NCBI RefSeq assembly: GCF_018398335.1
Contig: NZ_JAHBRX010000001.1
Location: forward strand, 1,736,001-1,800,000
Source: Chelatococcus sp. HY11
GTDB lineage: Bacteria > Pseudomonadota > Alphaproteobacteria > Rhizobiales > Beijerinckiaceae
Length of the DNA: 64,000 bases
Reading direction: 5' to 3'
The position numbers and the translations under genes are program-made. Shown here piece after piece: positions 45,782 to 54,851 of the stretch; position 1 is the stretch's first letter, and each line of letters opens with the position of its first letter. Below the pieces are notes generated by a model. It did not search any database, was not told the DNA's origin, and saw nothing but the letters and a program-made list of their open reading frames with translations.

Positions 45782-47317
45782 ATGGAGCGCGTAAAAACGA
45801 TTGTGCTTTCAACGGCCTTGGCGTGTGTTCTGGCAATGCCGGCGCTGGCTGACGATACGCCGAAGCGGGGTGGAACGCTGACGCAGGCCGTCGACCTGGA
45901 GCCCGCGACGCTTGACCCGATCTACGGCAACGCGCCGGGCAAGGATCGGGCCGTCTACACGCAAATGCTGGAAAATCTGTTTGTTCAGGATGATGCCGGC
46001 AACTTCGTCCCCCAGCTGGCGACGAGCTGGGAGATTGCGCCTGACCAGAAGTCCATCATTTTCAAGCTGCGCGATGGTGTCGTCTTCCACGACGGAACGC
46101 CCTTCAACGCCGAGGCGGTGAAATTTAACCTCGACCGTGTGATCGACCCCGCGCAGAAGGCGCGCGCGCGGCAATTCGTAGGCGACATGGCGTCCATCGA
46201 GGTGATTGATCCGCTCACGGTGAAGGTGAATTTCTCCGCGCCGTCCGGCTCGGTCCTGGCCGGCCTCGCCAATGAAGCTGGCATGATCTCCTCACCGACT
46301 GCGGTGAAGGCCAAGGGGGCCGACTACGCCCGCAGCCCGGTCGGCACAGGCCCCTTCCGCTTCGTGAGCTGGACAGGCGGTGATCGTATCGCGGTCGAGC
46401 GCTTCGACAAATACTGGGGCAAGGACGACAAGGGCCAGCAACTGCCTTATCTCGACGCCGTCGTTACCCGCTTCATTCCCAACACGACGGTCAAGATCGT
46501 CGAACTGCGCTCCGGCAACGTGCAGCTGGGCGACCTCGTCCAGGTAAAGGACTACGGGCAGATCGAGCGTGACGGCAATACGGAGCTCGTCCCGAACCAC
46601 GTCGGTACGGCGCAGTATATGTCGTTCAACCTGACGAAGCCGCCCTTCAACAATCCCGACCTGCGCCGCGCGGTTGCCCATGGCATCAATCGCCAGACCA
46701 TGGAGCGCGTGGTCTCGCGCGGGGAAGGCGTCATCGCGCCCACCTTCGAGCCGCCGAGCTCATGGGCCTTCCCGGCCGAGTTGCAGCCCCACGCCCACGA
46801 TCTCGCCAAGGCCAAGGAATACTATAAGAAATCCGGACATAGCGGCCCGATTACGCTTGCCATCATCCAACGCGACCCCGACACGCAGATCGCGCAGATC
46901 ATCCAGTCGCAGCTCAAGGATGTGGGCATCACCGTGAATATCGAGACGATGGAACGGCAGGCCTGGCTCGACAAGATCCTGAGCTACAACTACGACATGG
47001 CCTTGCAGCGGGCCAATACGCCACGCGTCGATCCCGACATGAGCTTCAGCACCTATTACAGCCGCAATGCCGGGTCGAACTATGCCGGCATCAAGGATGA
47101 GAAGGTCTTCAATGATGTCGCCGCCGCGCGCGGGACGACGAATCTTGAAGAACGCAAGAAGCTTTACAGCGATATCCAGAAGCAGTTGTTGGATGAGTAT
47201 TACCAGACATTCTTCTTCTGGCGCGCCAACAAGGACGTAAAGCGCAAGAATATCAAGGGCGTGCGGCGCGAGCTCAGCGGCAACTGGCTGGTTGATCGCG
47301 CCTGGATCGCCAACTGA
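45782..47317 (+). CDS. ABC transporter substrate-binding protein, family 5
   Basis: A 511-residue periplasmic protein of the peptide/nickel (SBP_bac_5) family. The signal peptide is MERVKTIVLSTALACVLAMP, cleaved near ALADD. Family landmarks are RGGTLTQAVDLEPATLDPIY, LATSWEIAPDQKSIIFKLRD and VVFHDGTPFNAEAVKFNLDR. ATG at 45782 with GGGGAGGAG just before it. It heads the plus-strand catabolic operon, and its permeases are divergent. Family 5 proteins can bind oligosaccharides and sugar acids as well as peptides; a uronate or aldarate ligand is inferred from context. Confidence 0.93.
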   Translation: MERVKTIVLSTALACVLAMPALADDTPKRGGTLTQAVDLEPATLDPIYGNAPGKDRAVYTQMLENLFVQDDAGNFVPQLATSWEIAPDQKSIIFKLRDGVVFHDGTPFNAEAVKFNLDRVIDPAQKARARQFVGDMASIEVIDPLTVKVNFSAPSGSVLAGLANEAGMISSPTAVKAKGADYARSPVGTGPFRFVSWTGGDRIAVERFDKYWGKDDKGQQLPYLDAVVTRFIPNTTVKIVELRSGNVQLGDLVQVKDYGQIERDGNTELVPNHVGTAQYMSFNLTKPPFNNPDLRRAVAHGINRQTMERVVSRGEGVIAPTFEPPSSWAFPAELQPHAHDLAKAKEYYKKSGHSGPITLAIIQRDPDTQIAQIIQSQLKDVGITVNIETMERQAWLDKILSYNYDMALQRANTPRVDPDMSFSTYYSRNAGSNYAGIKDEKVFNDVAAARGTTNLEERKKLYSDIQKQLLDEYYQTFFFWRANKDVKRKNIKGVRRELSGNWLVDRAWIAN

Positions 47318-47404
47318 CAACCGTTTCGTGGCCGGCGGTGTCGCTCCCCGCGCCGCCGCCCTCCAATCTTCAAACAAGGCTCTCCAGAACAAAGCGAGTA
47401 ACGC

Positions 47405-48175
47405 ATGGATAGCACCACCTCCCCCGGTGGCCTCGACCTGGCTACACGAGAGCGGCTGTCGCAGGTAACGACCGCAACCTTGACGACGCTGCTGCTGAGG
47501 CGCGGCTTCAGGAACACGTTCATGCGCAAGGTGCAGCCCGTCGCGCCCGGCAAGCCACGCATGGTCGGGCTCGCATCGACCATGCGCCTCATCCCCAATC
47601 GGGAAGACCTGACCAATATCTTCGACCGCGATAACCGGCGCGACCTGCAGCGGGTGATGGTGGAAACCATTCCGGCCGGGCATGTGCTGGTCGTCGATTC
47701 GCGCGGCGATGCGGAGGCGGCATCCTGCGGCGAGATCCTGATGATGCGCATGATGGTGCGTGGTGTCGCGGGCGTCGTCACCGATGGCGGCTTCCGCGAC
47801 TCGCCCTCCATCGGCCAGCTCGCGATCCCGACATTCCACGCCGCGCCCGCCGCGCCACCCATCATGGTCAAGCACCATCCGGTGGAGATCAATTGTCCCA
47901 TCGCCTGCGGCGGCGTCAGCGTCTTTCCCGGTGATGTGATCGTCGGTGACGACGAAGGCGTCGTGGTCTTGCCCCGCGCAGAGGCCGATCAGATCGCGAT
48001 CGAAGCAGTCGAGAAGGAAGCCGTCGAGGAGTTCATCGCCATGTGCGTGCTCGCGGGTGAGCCGATCGTCGACATTTACCCGCCGACATCGGCCGTCCAC
48101 GAACGTTTCAACCGTTGGGTCGCAGCGGGCCGCCCCGCTGAAGGCCATGCCATAGTCACGGAGCCTGCCGAATGA
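47405..48175 (+). CDS. RraA-family aldolase/decarboxylase-like protein
   Basis: A 256-residue RraA/HMG-aldolase-family protein. The diagnostic motif is GVAGVVTDGGFRDSPSIGQL, with the R-D pair used for substrate and metal binding, plus GDVIVGDDEGVVVLPR. Family members cleave 4-hydroxy-4-methyl-2-oxoglutarate or related 2-oxo acids, or bind RNase E (true RraA). The catabolic context favours an aldolase or decarboxylase of a keto-acid intermediate. Its stop overlaps the next start by four bases. Confidence 0.88.
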   Translation: MDSTTSPGGLDLATRERLSQVTTATLTTLLLRRGFRNTFMRKVQPVAPGKPRMVGLASTMRLIPNREDLTNIFDRDNRRDLQRVMVETIPAGHVLVVDSRGDAEAASCGEILMMRMMVRGVAGVVTDGGFRDSPSIGQLAIPTFHAAPAAPPIMVKHHPVEINCPIACGGVSVFPGDVIVGDDEGVVVLPRAEADQIAIEAVEKEAVEEFIAMCVLAGEPIVDIYPPTSAVHERFNRWVAAGRPAEGHAIVTEPAE

Positions 48176-49362
48176 AGATCGTCGACCTCAAGGCGCGATG
48201 CGTCGCCATTCCGACCAATGCCCAGCTCAGGAGCAACACGGGGGTTCATCCCGGATACTTCATGCGCACGATCATCGAGCTCGTCACCGATGAGGGCATC
48301 GTCGGGCTCGGCGAAGTTGGCGGCGGCGACCAGCGCGGCGCGCTCGCCAAGCTGAAGGACAGGCTCATCGGCCTCAACCCGTTCAATACAGAGTTGATCA
48401 AGGCCAAGATCCTGCGCAATACCTACTTCCAATCGAACGCCCGCATCTATGCGGCGATCGAGATCGCCTGCCTCGACATCCAGGGCAAGGTCGCCGGAGT
48501 GCCCGTGCACGACCTGATGGGCGGGCGCGTCCGCGACGCGGTGCCCTTCATCGGCTATCTGTTCTGGCGCTACGACAGGCCAGGCGGCGGCGACGACACG
48601 ACGGCGGAGGACGTGGCGGCCCATTGCGTTGAGCTCGCCGAGACGCTCGGCGTGCGCGCCATGAAGCTGAAGGCCGGCGTGATGGAACCACGCGAGGAAG
48701 CGCGCGTGCTGGAACTCTGCCGCGACAGGCTTGGCGACGAGTTCGGCCTGCGGATCGACCCCAACGGCACCTGGTCGGTGGGCACCGCCGTGCGCATCGG
48801 CAAACGCCTGGAAGCGCTCGATATAGAATATTTCGAGGACCCTTCCTGGGGGCTCGAGGGCAATGCGGCCGTCCGCAAACAGATCCGCGTACCGATCGGC
48901 ACCAACATGTATCCCGCGCGCTTCGATGACCTCGGGCCGGGCATCCGCATGGGCGCCGCGGATGTCATCCTCACCGACCTGCACTATTGGGAGGGGCCGC
49001 GCGGCGTGAAGGATCTCTGCGCCGTGTGCAAGGCCTTCAGCCTCGGCGTGGCCATGCACAGCGGCTGCGAATTCGGCATCGAGCTCGCCGCCATGCTGCA
49101 CACCGCGGCCACGATCCCCGAGATGATCTACGCCGGGGATGCGCATTATCACTATCTCACCGACGACATCATCGCAGGTGGGTTGATGCCATACAGGAAC
49201 GGATCCATCGCGGTTCCAACCGGTCCTGGGCTCGGTGTGGAACTTGATCCGGAGAAAATGGACAAGTACGAGCGCTATTACGAAGAAAAAGGCGACTACT
49301 ATGCCCGTTTCCGCACCGATCCACGCCGTCCCGACTGGCACCCCGTCATCGGAGGACGTTGA
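48172..49362 (+). CDS. Glucarate-dehydratase-like enolase-superfamily enzyme
   Basis: A 396-residue enolase-superfamily member of the GlucD type. Visible catalytic residues are the KxK pair in RAMKLKAGVM, metal ligands in LRIDPNG (Asp), EYFEDPSW (Glu) and GTNMYPARFDD (the Asn used as third ligand in GlucD), TDLHYW (Asp) and the His of AMHSGCEFG. This favours dehydration of glucarate or a related aldarate to a 5-keto-4-deoxy product. It is shorter than E. coli GlucD (446). The start overlaps the RraA-like stop (ATGA). The exact substrate is inferred. Confidence 0.88.
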   Translation: MKIVDLKARCVAIPTNAQLRSNTGVHPGYFMRTIIELVTDEGIVGLGEVGGGDQRGALAKLKDRLIGLNPFNTELIKAKILRNTYFQSNARIYAAIEIACLDIQGKVAGVPVHDLMGGRVRDAVPFIGYLFWRYDRPGGGDDTTAEDVAAHCVELAETLGVRAMKLKAGVMEPREEARVLELCRDRLGDEFGLRIDPNGTWSVGTAVRIGKRLEALDIEYFEDPSWGLEGNAAVRKQIRVPIGTNMYPARFDDLGPGIRMGAADVILTDLHYWEGPRGVKDLCAVCKAFSLGVAMHSGCEFGIELAAMLHTAATIPEMIYAGDAHYHYLTDDIIAGGLMPYRNGSIAVPTGPGLGVELDPEKMDKYERYYEEKGDYYARFRTDPRRPDWHPVIGGR

Positions 49363-50536
49363 TACCGCCCTTGCTCGCCTGCGGGACTGGGCCTTCGAGG
49401 TGCTTATCCCATTCTGGAGCGAAGCCGGCGTCACGGATGCCGGCTATTTCTTTGAAGATCTGGACTTTTCCGGACGCCCCTGCCCCATCGAAGCGCTCCA
49501 TACGCGCGTCCAGGCCCGGCAGGTCTATACCTTCGCGCATGCGGCGCTCCTCACGGGCAATGATCACTATCGCCACCTTGCCGTCAGGGGTTTCGAGGCC
49601 ACGGCCGGCCTGCTCTGGGACAAAGACCATGGGGGATGGCTGCGTAGCGTGACGCCAGGCGGCCGCCCGATCGATCCGCGCTGTGACGCCTATGACCAGT
49701 GTTTTGCCCTGCTCGCGCTTGCATGGTTGCACCGTCTCGGCGAGCCGAGGGCCGAAGAATGGATCGAGAAGTCTCTCGCCGCACTCCACCAGCGCCTGTC
49801 GGCGCCGCGTCATGGCGGCTACTCTGAGTTCGCGCCGAGCCCCACCGGCGCGCCCTTGCCTCGGCGCCAGAACCCGCACATGCATCTCATGGAGTCGTTC
49901 CTCGCCCTCGAAGAGGCCGGCTTCACTGCCGCAGCTCCCCTGTCCGACGCGATCGTCGACCTGTTCCTGACGCTGATCGAGCGCGATGGCGCCATCGGCG
50001 AGTATTTCGCTGAGAATTGGGAGCCCGCGGCTGGAGAGGCAGGCCGCATCCGTGAGCCGGGCCATCAATTCGAATGGGCGTGGCTTCTCATCGTCTACGC
50101 AGACATAAGGCATTCGCGACGCGCGGCGGACGGCGCCCATCGCCTCGCTACCTATGGCTGGAGGCACGGCTTCGATGGCGAAGACGGCCATGTTCCGGCT
50201 CTCATCGAGGCTCACGACCCGACAGGCGCCCCACTCCGCGACAGCAAGCTGCTCTGGCCACAAACCGAGGCGATCAAATATTTCGTCCGGCGCCGTCAGA
50301 ACGGCGACGGGGCGATTGACGACAGCGCGCCCGAGCTTGCGAGGCTGGTCACAAGCCTCTTCGATCACTTCGTCATCGCCGATGGTCCACTCTGGCGAAA
50401 CCAGATCAGTCGTGGTGGCACGCTCCTCGCGCAGACCGTTCCCACACGGCTGCTCTATCACATCATGACCTGTGTCGGTGTCATCTGCGATGCGGCGGCG
50501 GCGCGCCATGCCAGAAGCGAAGGTATTGAACGATGA
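49301..50536 (+). CDS. AGE-family epimerase/isomerase
   Basis: A 411-residue (alpha/alpha)6-barrel protein of the N-acylglucosamine 2-epimerase / aldose-ketose isomerase family. NPHMHLMESFLAL and GHQFEWAWLLI carry the two catalytic-region histidines, and LLWPQTEAIKYF is another signature. Members interconvert GlcNAc/ManNAc, mannose/fructose or similar sugars; which applies here is unknown. The ATG at 49301 gives the best N-terminus and lies inside the end of the dehydratase gene (62-base overlap in another frame), so the two are tightly packed. Confidence 0.87.
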   Translation: MPVSAPIHAVPTGTPSSEDVDTALARLRDWAFEVLIPFWSEAGVTDAGYFFEDLDFSGRPCPIEALHTRVQARQVYTFAHAALLTGNDHYRHLAVRGFEATAGLLWDKDHGGWLRSVTPGGRPIDPRCDAYDQCFALLALAWLHRLGEPRAEEWIEKSLAALHQRLSAPRHGGYSEFAPSPTGAPLPRRQNPHMHLMESFLALEEAGFTAAAPLSDAIVDLFLTLIERDGAIGEYFAENWEPAAGEAGRIREPGHQFEWAWLLIVYADIRHSRRAADGAHRLATYGWRHGFDGEDGHVPALIEAHDPTGAPLRDSKLLWPQTEAIKYFVRRRQNGDGAIDDSAPELARLVTSLFDHFVIADGPLWRNQISRGGTLLAQTVPTRLLYHIMTCVGVICDAAAARHARSEGIER

Positions 50537-51591
50537 CCATGGATACGGCGGCGACGTCAGATCGTTATGACGCGGCAACCCTCGAAAAGGTCGTGAGCCT
50601 TCTCCTCACGCGCGGCGGCGCCTCCACGATCAACGCGGAGATGGTCGCGCGTCATCTTGTCGAAGCCGAGTTCATGGGCCATGCCTCCCATGGCATCCGG
50701 CTGACGGGCATGTATGTGGAAAGGCTGCTGACAGGCGAGGTCGAGGGCGCGACGAGCCCGCGCATCGCCCACGATGCCGGCGCGGTGGTGCGTATCGACG
50801 GCCGGCGGGCGTTCGGACAGGTTGTCGGGGAATTCGCCGCCCATCTCGGCGCGGAGCGCGCCAAGGCCCACGGCATCAGCATGGTTGCCGTGGCCCATTC
50901 CGGCCATCTCGGCCGCAACGGACGTTGGCCTGAGATCGCCGCGCGTGCCGGCATCGCCTCGCTGCATTTCGCCCATGGGCGCGGTGGTGCCGCCCCCGTC
51001 GCGCCCTTCGGCGCGCGCGAGGGAAAACTCCGGACCAACCCCATCGCCATGGGTGCGCCGTTGCGTCCGGGGGAGGACCTGATCCTAGATTTCGCCGTGG
51101 CCGAGGTTTCGGGCAATACTGTCAAGCTCGCGCTGGAACGGGGCGAAAAGCTACCGACGGCCTGCCTCATCGGTCCCGACGGCCTGCCGACCGACGACCC
51201 CAGCGTTTTCCAGAAGGCCGGCGCACTGATGGCCTTCGGCGGATTCAAGGGCTACGGTCTCGCCGTTTTCGCCGAAGTCTTCGCCGGCTTCATCGCCGGC
51301 GATCCCTCGGATCCCGTGCCCACCAACAGCCTGCTCTCCATCTATTTCGATCCGGCCACGCTGAAGGACGAGGCGACATACCAGTCCGGCCTGGACGAAC
51401 TCTTCGCCGCGGTGCGCGGCGCGGCGCCGATCGATCCCGATCGGCCTGTCGTTCTGCCCGGCGATCGCAGCCGCGCGCTTCACGCGCGCAACAGCCGGGA
51501 TGGCATCGGCATTGACGCCGTCCGACCGGTCGTTCTCAAGGTCGCCGACAGGCTCGGCTGCCGTGTCCAGATCGAAGCCCTGCTCGGGTGA
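50533..51591 (+). CDS. Ldh2-family (malate/lactate-type) NAD(P)H oxidoreductase
   Basis: A 352-residue enzyme of the malate/L-lactate/ureidoglycolate dehydrogenase type. The catalytic histidine is in MGHASHGIRL, with SGHLGRNGRW, FGAREGKLRTNPIAMGAP and FGGFKGYGLAVFAEV as landmarks. The family reduces 2-oxo acids or oxidises 2-hydroxy acids, and some members act on keto-sugar acids. It overlaps the epimerase stop by four bases and closes the plus-strand operon, so it probably reduces a keto-acid product of the pathway. Confidence 0.9.
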   Translation: MTMDTAATSDRYDAATLEKVVSLLLTRGGASTINAEMVARHLVEAEFMGHASHGIRLTGMYVERLLTGEVEGATSPRIAHDAGAVVRIDGRRAFGQVVGEFAAHLGAERAKAHGISMVAVAHSGHLGRNGRWPEIAARAGIASLHFAHGRGGAAPVAPFGAREGKLRTNPIAMGAPLRPGEDLILDFAVAEVSGNTVKLALERGEKLPTACLIGPDGLPTDDPSVFQKAGALMAFGGFKGYGLAVFAEVFAGFIAGDPSDPVPTNSLLSIYFDPATLKDEATYQSGLDELFAAVRGAAPIDPDRPVVLPGDRSRALHARNSRDGIGIDAVRPVVLKVADRLGCRVQIEALLG

Positions 51592-51702
51592 GTAAAGCGC
51601 CTGGGAGCGAAGATCAGTGGCGGACGCTTTTTCGCCGTGAATATCCCTCACTTTTTCGGGATGGCTCAGGACTGTTTGGGCGAAGGCTGCGGAAAACGTG
51701 AC

Positions 51703-52194
51703 ATGAAAATCGCTCGCGGAGCGCTGACCGGAATTATTCTGCTTGTTGGGTCCCTCGGCCTTAGCGGCTGCGTGTCCGGGAGCGCGGGCCCCGTCTACTA
51801 CTCCGGTGGCGCCGGCTATTACAGCGGCTCCTGGGTGGACTATGGCTATGCGCCGCCCCCGGTGGTCTATCCCGTTCGCTATTATCCCCGCTATGCCTAT
51901 GGCCCACCGCGCGTATATCCCGGCGGGCCGGGCTACGGCCCTTGGGGAGGCTATCGCGGGCCACGCTATGTGGGACCCGGACCAGGGCGTCCACCTGGTT
52001 TTCGCGGCCCGGGCTATCGCCCACCCGGCGCATACGGGCGCCCGGTGATGGGCGGTCGCCCACCTATGGCCGGACGGCCTCCCATGGCCGGGAGACCTCC
52101 CATGGCTGGCCGCCCTCCGATGGGCGCCAGACCTGCAATGTACGGCCGCCCGCCCATGGGTGGCCAACCACCTTTTCCCGGCGCGCAACCTTGA
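51703..52194 (+). CDS. Pro/Gly/Tyr-rich lipoprotein
   Basis: A 163-residue lipoprotein: LVGSLGLSGC is a lipobox with lipidation at the cysteine, so the mature protein is anchored in a membrane. The body is rich in Pro, Gly and Tyr (YYSGGAGYYSGSWVDYGYAP) and ends in eight six-residue repeats of the AGRPPM type. It is likely unfolded and surface- or periplasm-exposed. The ATG at 51703 leads straight into the signal; an ATG at 51637 does not. No family with known function. Confidence 0.7.
   Translation: MKIARGALTGIILLVGSLGLSGCVSGSAGPVYYSGGAGYYSGSWVDYGYAPPPVVYPVRYYPRYAYGPPRVYPGGPGYGPWGGYRGPRYVGPGPGRPPGFRGPGYRPPGAYGRPVMGGRPPMAGRPPMAGRPPMAGRPPMGARPAMYGRPPMGGQPPFPGAQP
52033..52176 (+). repeat. Eight 18-bp coding repeats (GRPPM units)
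   Basis: Eight consecutive 18-base units encode YGRPVM, GGRPPM, AGRPPM (three times), GARPAM, YGRPPM and GGQPPF. Third positions vary, so the repeat is older than a recent slippage. It forms the C-terminus of the lipoprotein gene. Confidence 0.85.
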
Positions 52195-52276
52195 GGGCAA
52201 CAGGTAGCTCGCCAACGGAACGGCCGGGTGCGAAGGGGATGTCCACCTAATCGGATCCGCGTCAACTATCCTGATA

Positions 52277-52297
52277 CCGGCCATCGACGATGGCCGG
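52277..52297. terminator. Perfect hairpin downstream of the lipoprotein gene
   Basis: CCGGCCATC-GAC-GATGGCCGG is a perfect 9-bp stem, 82 bases past the lipoprotein stop and inside a 355-base gap before the L,D-transpeptidase gene. No T-run follows. The rest of the gap holds nothing else recognised and probably includes the next promoter. Confidence 0.4.
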
Positions 52298-52549
52298 CAG
52301 TCGGCGTTAGGAGACTGAAGAAGGGCCCGGCAACACCTCAAGTCGTCGCGATCGACGGGGATCAGGATAAGACCGGTACTGTGGCCCGCCTGTCACGCTC
52401 GCGGCGATCACGCTGGTGTGAGCAAAATATACCGCCGATCCCTGTTGCAGCTTACGCATTCTTTAGACAAGTTGCCGCCTGATAATCACCTAAATTGGAA
52501 CAGGTGGTCGCCGGATTCGTCTCCTGCGACATCGAACTTCGAGGCCAAC

Positions 52550-53128
52550 ATGAGTGCGAAGCTTGCAGCTTTCGCGGGCGTTTTTTGTGCCGCCATTCTC
52601 GCCACCCCCGCAAGCGCCTACCAAATCGACCCGCTGACGCGGCAGCCACTTGGTGTACAGCCGGAAAGCTTCCGGCCGCAGGCATCGGCGATCCCGCGCG
52701 AGATCGTCAGCTATACGGGCCCCCACGGACCGGGCACCATCGTCGTTTCGACGTCGGAACGGCGGCTCTATCTGGTGCAGCCAGGTGGCACCGCGATCCG
52801 TTATGGCGTCGGCGTGGGCCGCCCCGGCTTCACCTGGGGTGGAACCAAGACAGTAACCCAGAAGCGCGAATGGCCGGGCTGGACGCCTCCGCCGCAGATG
52901 CTGAAGCGGCGCCCGGATCTGCCACGCCACATGGCTGGCGGTCCGGACAACCCGCTTGGCGCGCGCGCGCTCTATCTTGGCTCGACGCTCTACCGCATCC
53001 ACGGCTCCAACGAGCCCGACTCCATCGGTCAGGCCGTATCGTCCGGATGCTTCCGCATGATGAACGAAGACGTCATCGACCTCTATGGTCGCGTGCGCGT
53101 CGGTACGCGCGTCGTCGTTCAGCGTTGA
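52550..53128 (+). CDS. L,D-transpeptidase (YkuD domain)
   Basis: A 192-residue periplasmic enzyme with a signal peptide (MSAKLAAFAGVFCAAILATP, cleavage near ASAYQ). The YkuD active site is complete: IHGSNEPDSIG supplies the histidine and VSSGCFRMM the catalytic cysteine and arginine. The core begins GTIVVSTSERRLYLV. It forms 3-3 or lipoprotein crosslinks in peptidoglycan. The start at 52550 begins the signal peptide; upstream in-frame ATG at 52418 adds 44 unlikely residues. A hairpin follows. Confidence 0.92.
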   Translation: MSAKLAAFAGVFCAAILATPASAYQIDPLTRQPLGVQPESFRPQASAIPREIVSYTGPHGPGTIVVSTSERRLYLVQPGGTAIRYGVGVGRPGFTWGGTKTVTQKREWPGWTPPPQMLKRRPDLPRHMAGGPDNPLGARALYLGSTLYRIHGSNEPDSIGQAVSSGCFRMMNEDVIDLYGRVRVGTRVVVQR

Positions 53129-53164
53129 CGCAAGGGCGGGGGTCCCCGCTCTCTTCACAATGAC

Positions 53165-53221
53165 AAGCCGGCCAGCTCATCGCTTACGCTCCATCGAGCG
53201 GCGCGTCGAGCCGGCCGGCTT
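53165..53221 (+). terminator. Possible terminator of the L,D-transpeptidase gene
   Basis: AAGCCGGCC (53165-53173) pairs with GGCCGGCTT (53213-53221), a 9-bp stem with a 39-base loop, followed by TCTCGTTTG. The stem is strong but the loop is long and the T-run interrupted. Confidence 0.45.
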
Positions 53222-53246
53222 TCTCGTTTGATGCATTGAGCTCTCG

Positions 53247-53271
53247 ACCACTCCCTTACCAAGGGAGTGGT
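53247..53271 (-). terminator. Hairpin at the 3' end of the DUF971 gene
   Basis: ACCACTCCCTT-ACC-AAGGGAGTGGT is a perfect 11-bp stem with a 3-base loop, directly beside the DUF971 stop codon. No T-run is present on either strand. It likely stops or protects the transcript end of both converging genes. Confidence 0.5.
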
Positions 53272-53664
53272 CTACCCTCGAACCGTCGGCTCGCGCTTCA
53301 GCCCTTTGCTGTCAAGCTCGTCGAGATAAGCTGACCATATCCCGGGCTGTCGGGCGCCAAGCTCGTGCAGGTATCCCCAGGTGTAAATGCCGCTGTCGTG
53401 CATGTCGTCAAAGATGGGACGCACGGCATAATGGCCCATCCGCTCGATCGACAGGATGGTGACGTTGATCTTGCCGCCCACCGTTTTACGCTCGCTCGGC
53501 GAATGTCCCCGGACTTCGGCCGATGGGCTCTTGACCCTGAGATATTCTGCGCTCAACGCGAATGTCTGGCCGTCGTCAAAGGTGATCGTCAGGGTGCGCC
53601 TGTCTGACGAGAGGCGCAATTCCGTGGGCCAGGGGGCCTCATCCTTGGCGTTGTCCAACGTCAT
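53272..53664 (-). CDS. DUF971 protein
   Basis: A 130-residue protein with a DUF971 domain (the N-terminal domain of gamma-butyrobetaine hydroxylase and some Mrp-linked proteins). PTELRLSSDRRTLTITFDDG and FALSAEYLRVKSPSAEVRGH are the signature, and DDMHDSGIYTWGYLHEL is the C-terminal part. Alphaproteobacterial stand-alone copies often sit next to moaA or iron-sulfur genes, as here. A function in Fe-S or molybdenum cofactor maturation is a guess. It is divergent from moaA. Confidence 0.88.
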   Translation of the reverse strand: MTLDNAKDEAPWPTELRLSSDRRTLTITFDDGQTFALSAEYLRVKSPSAEVRGHSPSERKTVGGKINVTILSIERMGHYAVRPIFDDMHDSGIYTWGYLHELGARQPGIWSAYLDELDSKGLKREPTVRG

Positions 53665-53822
53665 CTCCTGCTCGCCTCGACTGTCTCGATAGCTTTTAGG
53701 CGGTCGCGACGCAAAGCGTAAGCCTTGTCCTCGCGACCAGTCACACCTTCATATGATTGGCATTCTCGTGCTGAAGAGGCCATGTTACAGCCTATGTATC
53801 GTAACCGACTGACGTCTTTGTC

Positions 53823-54851
53823 ATGCTGATGCCGCCACAACGCCTGGATAGCACGGGCCCCTTCATTGACCCCTTCGGGCGCGCGATCACCTATCTCCGG
53901 GTATCGGTGACCGACCGTTGCGACTTGCGCTGTGTCTATTGCATGGCGGAGGACATGCATTTCCTGCCGAAGCGCGACTTGCTTTCGCTCGAGGAACTCG
54001 ACCGGCTGTGCAGCGCCTTTGTGCGGCGTGGCGTACGCAAGCTCCGCATTACGGGCGGCGAACCGCTGGTCAGGCGCGATATTCTCAGCCTGTTCCAGTC
54101 GCTCTCGCGCCATCTCGACGCCGGCGATCTCGATGAACTGACACTGACCACCAACGGAACCCAGCTCGCCCGGCATGCCGAGGCTCTGGCGGCCTGCGGT
54201 GTGCGGCGGATCAACGTGTCTCTCGACACGCTCGATCCCGCGAAATTCCGCACCATCACGCGTTGGGGCGATCTGAACCGCGTTTTCGAGGGACTGGCGG
54301 CGGCGCGCGCCGCGGGCCTCGCGATCAAGATCAACACCGTCGCGCTCAAGGGCGTGAACGATCAGGAAATTCCTGATCTCGTCGCATGGGCCCATGGACA
54401 GGGCATGGATCTCACCTTGATCGAGGTGATGCCGCTCGGTGAGATCGAGCCCGGCCGCATTGACCAGTTCCTGCCGCTGTCGCTCGTCAGGGCCGGGCTC
54501 AAGCAGCGCTACACCCTGGAGGATCTGGACGATCGCACAGGCGGCCCCGCACGTTACGTCAAACTGCGCGAAACGGGCGGCCGGCTCGGCTTCATCACGC
54601 CCATGACGCATAATTTCTGCGAGAGCTGCAACCGTGTGCGCGTCACCTGCACCGGTACGCTCTACATGTGCCTCGGCCAGGAGGATGCCGCCGACCTGCG
54701 GGCGCCCTTGCGCGCCAGCGAAAGCGACGCGCTGCTCGAACAGGCGATCGCCGAGGCGATCACACGCAAACCGAAGGGCCACGATTTCGTCATCGACCGC
54801 CGGAGCGCCCGCCCAGCCGTCGGCCGCCACATGAGCGTGACAGGCGGCTAA
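53823..54851 (+). CDS. moaA: GTP 3',8-cyclase MoaA
   Basis: A 342-residue radical SAM enzyme of molybdopterin synthesis, converting GTP to 3',8-cyclo-GTP. The SAM cluster motif is [14 protein letters not shown] (CxxxCxxC), followed by [13 protein letters not shown]. The second cluster is C-terminal: [15 protein letters not shown]. It ends RHMSVTGG; the C-terminal double glycine is needed for activity. No other moa gene is in the window. The first ATG at 53823 has a weak ribosome-binding site. Confidence 0.96.
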   Translation: MLMPPQRLDSTGPFIDPFGRAITYLRVSVTDRCDLRCVYCMAEDMHFLPKRDLLSLEELDRLCSAFVRRGVRKLRITGGEPLVRRDILSLFQSLSRHLDAGDLDELTLTTNGTQLARHAEALAACGVRRINVSLDTLDPAKFRTITRWGDLNRVFEGLAAARAAGLAIKINTVALKGVNDQEIPDLVAWAHGQGMDLTLIEVMPLGEIEPGRIDQFLPLSLVRAGLKQRYTLEDLDDRTGGPARYVKLRETGGRLGFITPMTHNFCESCNRVRVTCTGTLYMCLGQEDAADLRAPLRASESDALLEQAIAEAITRKPKGHDFVIDRRSARPAVGRHMSVTGG

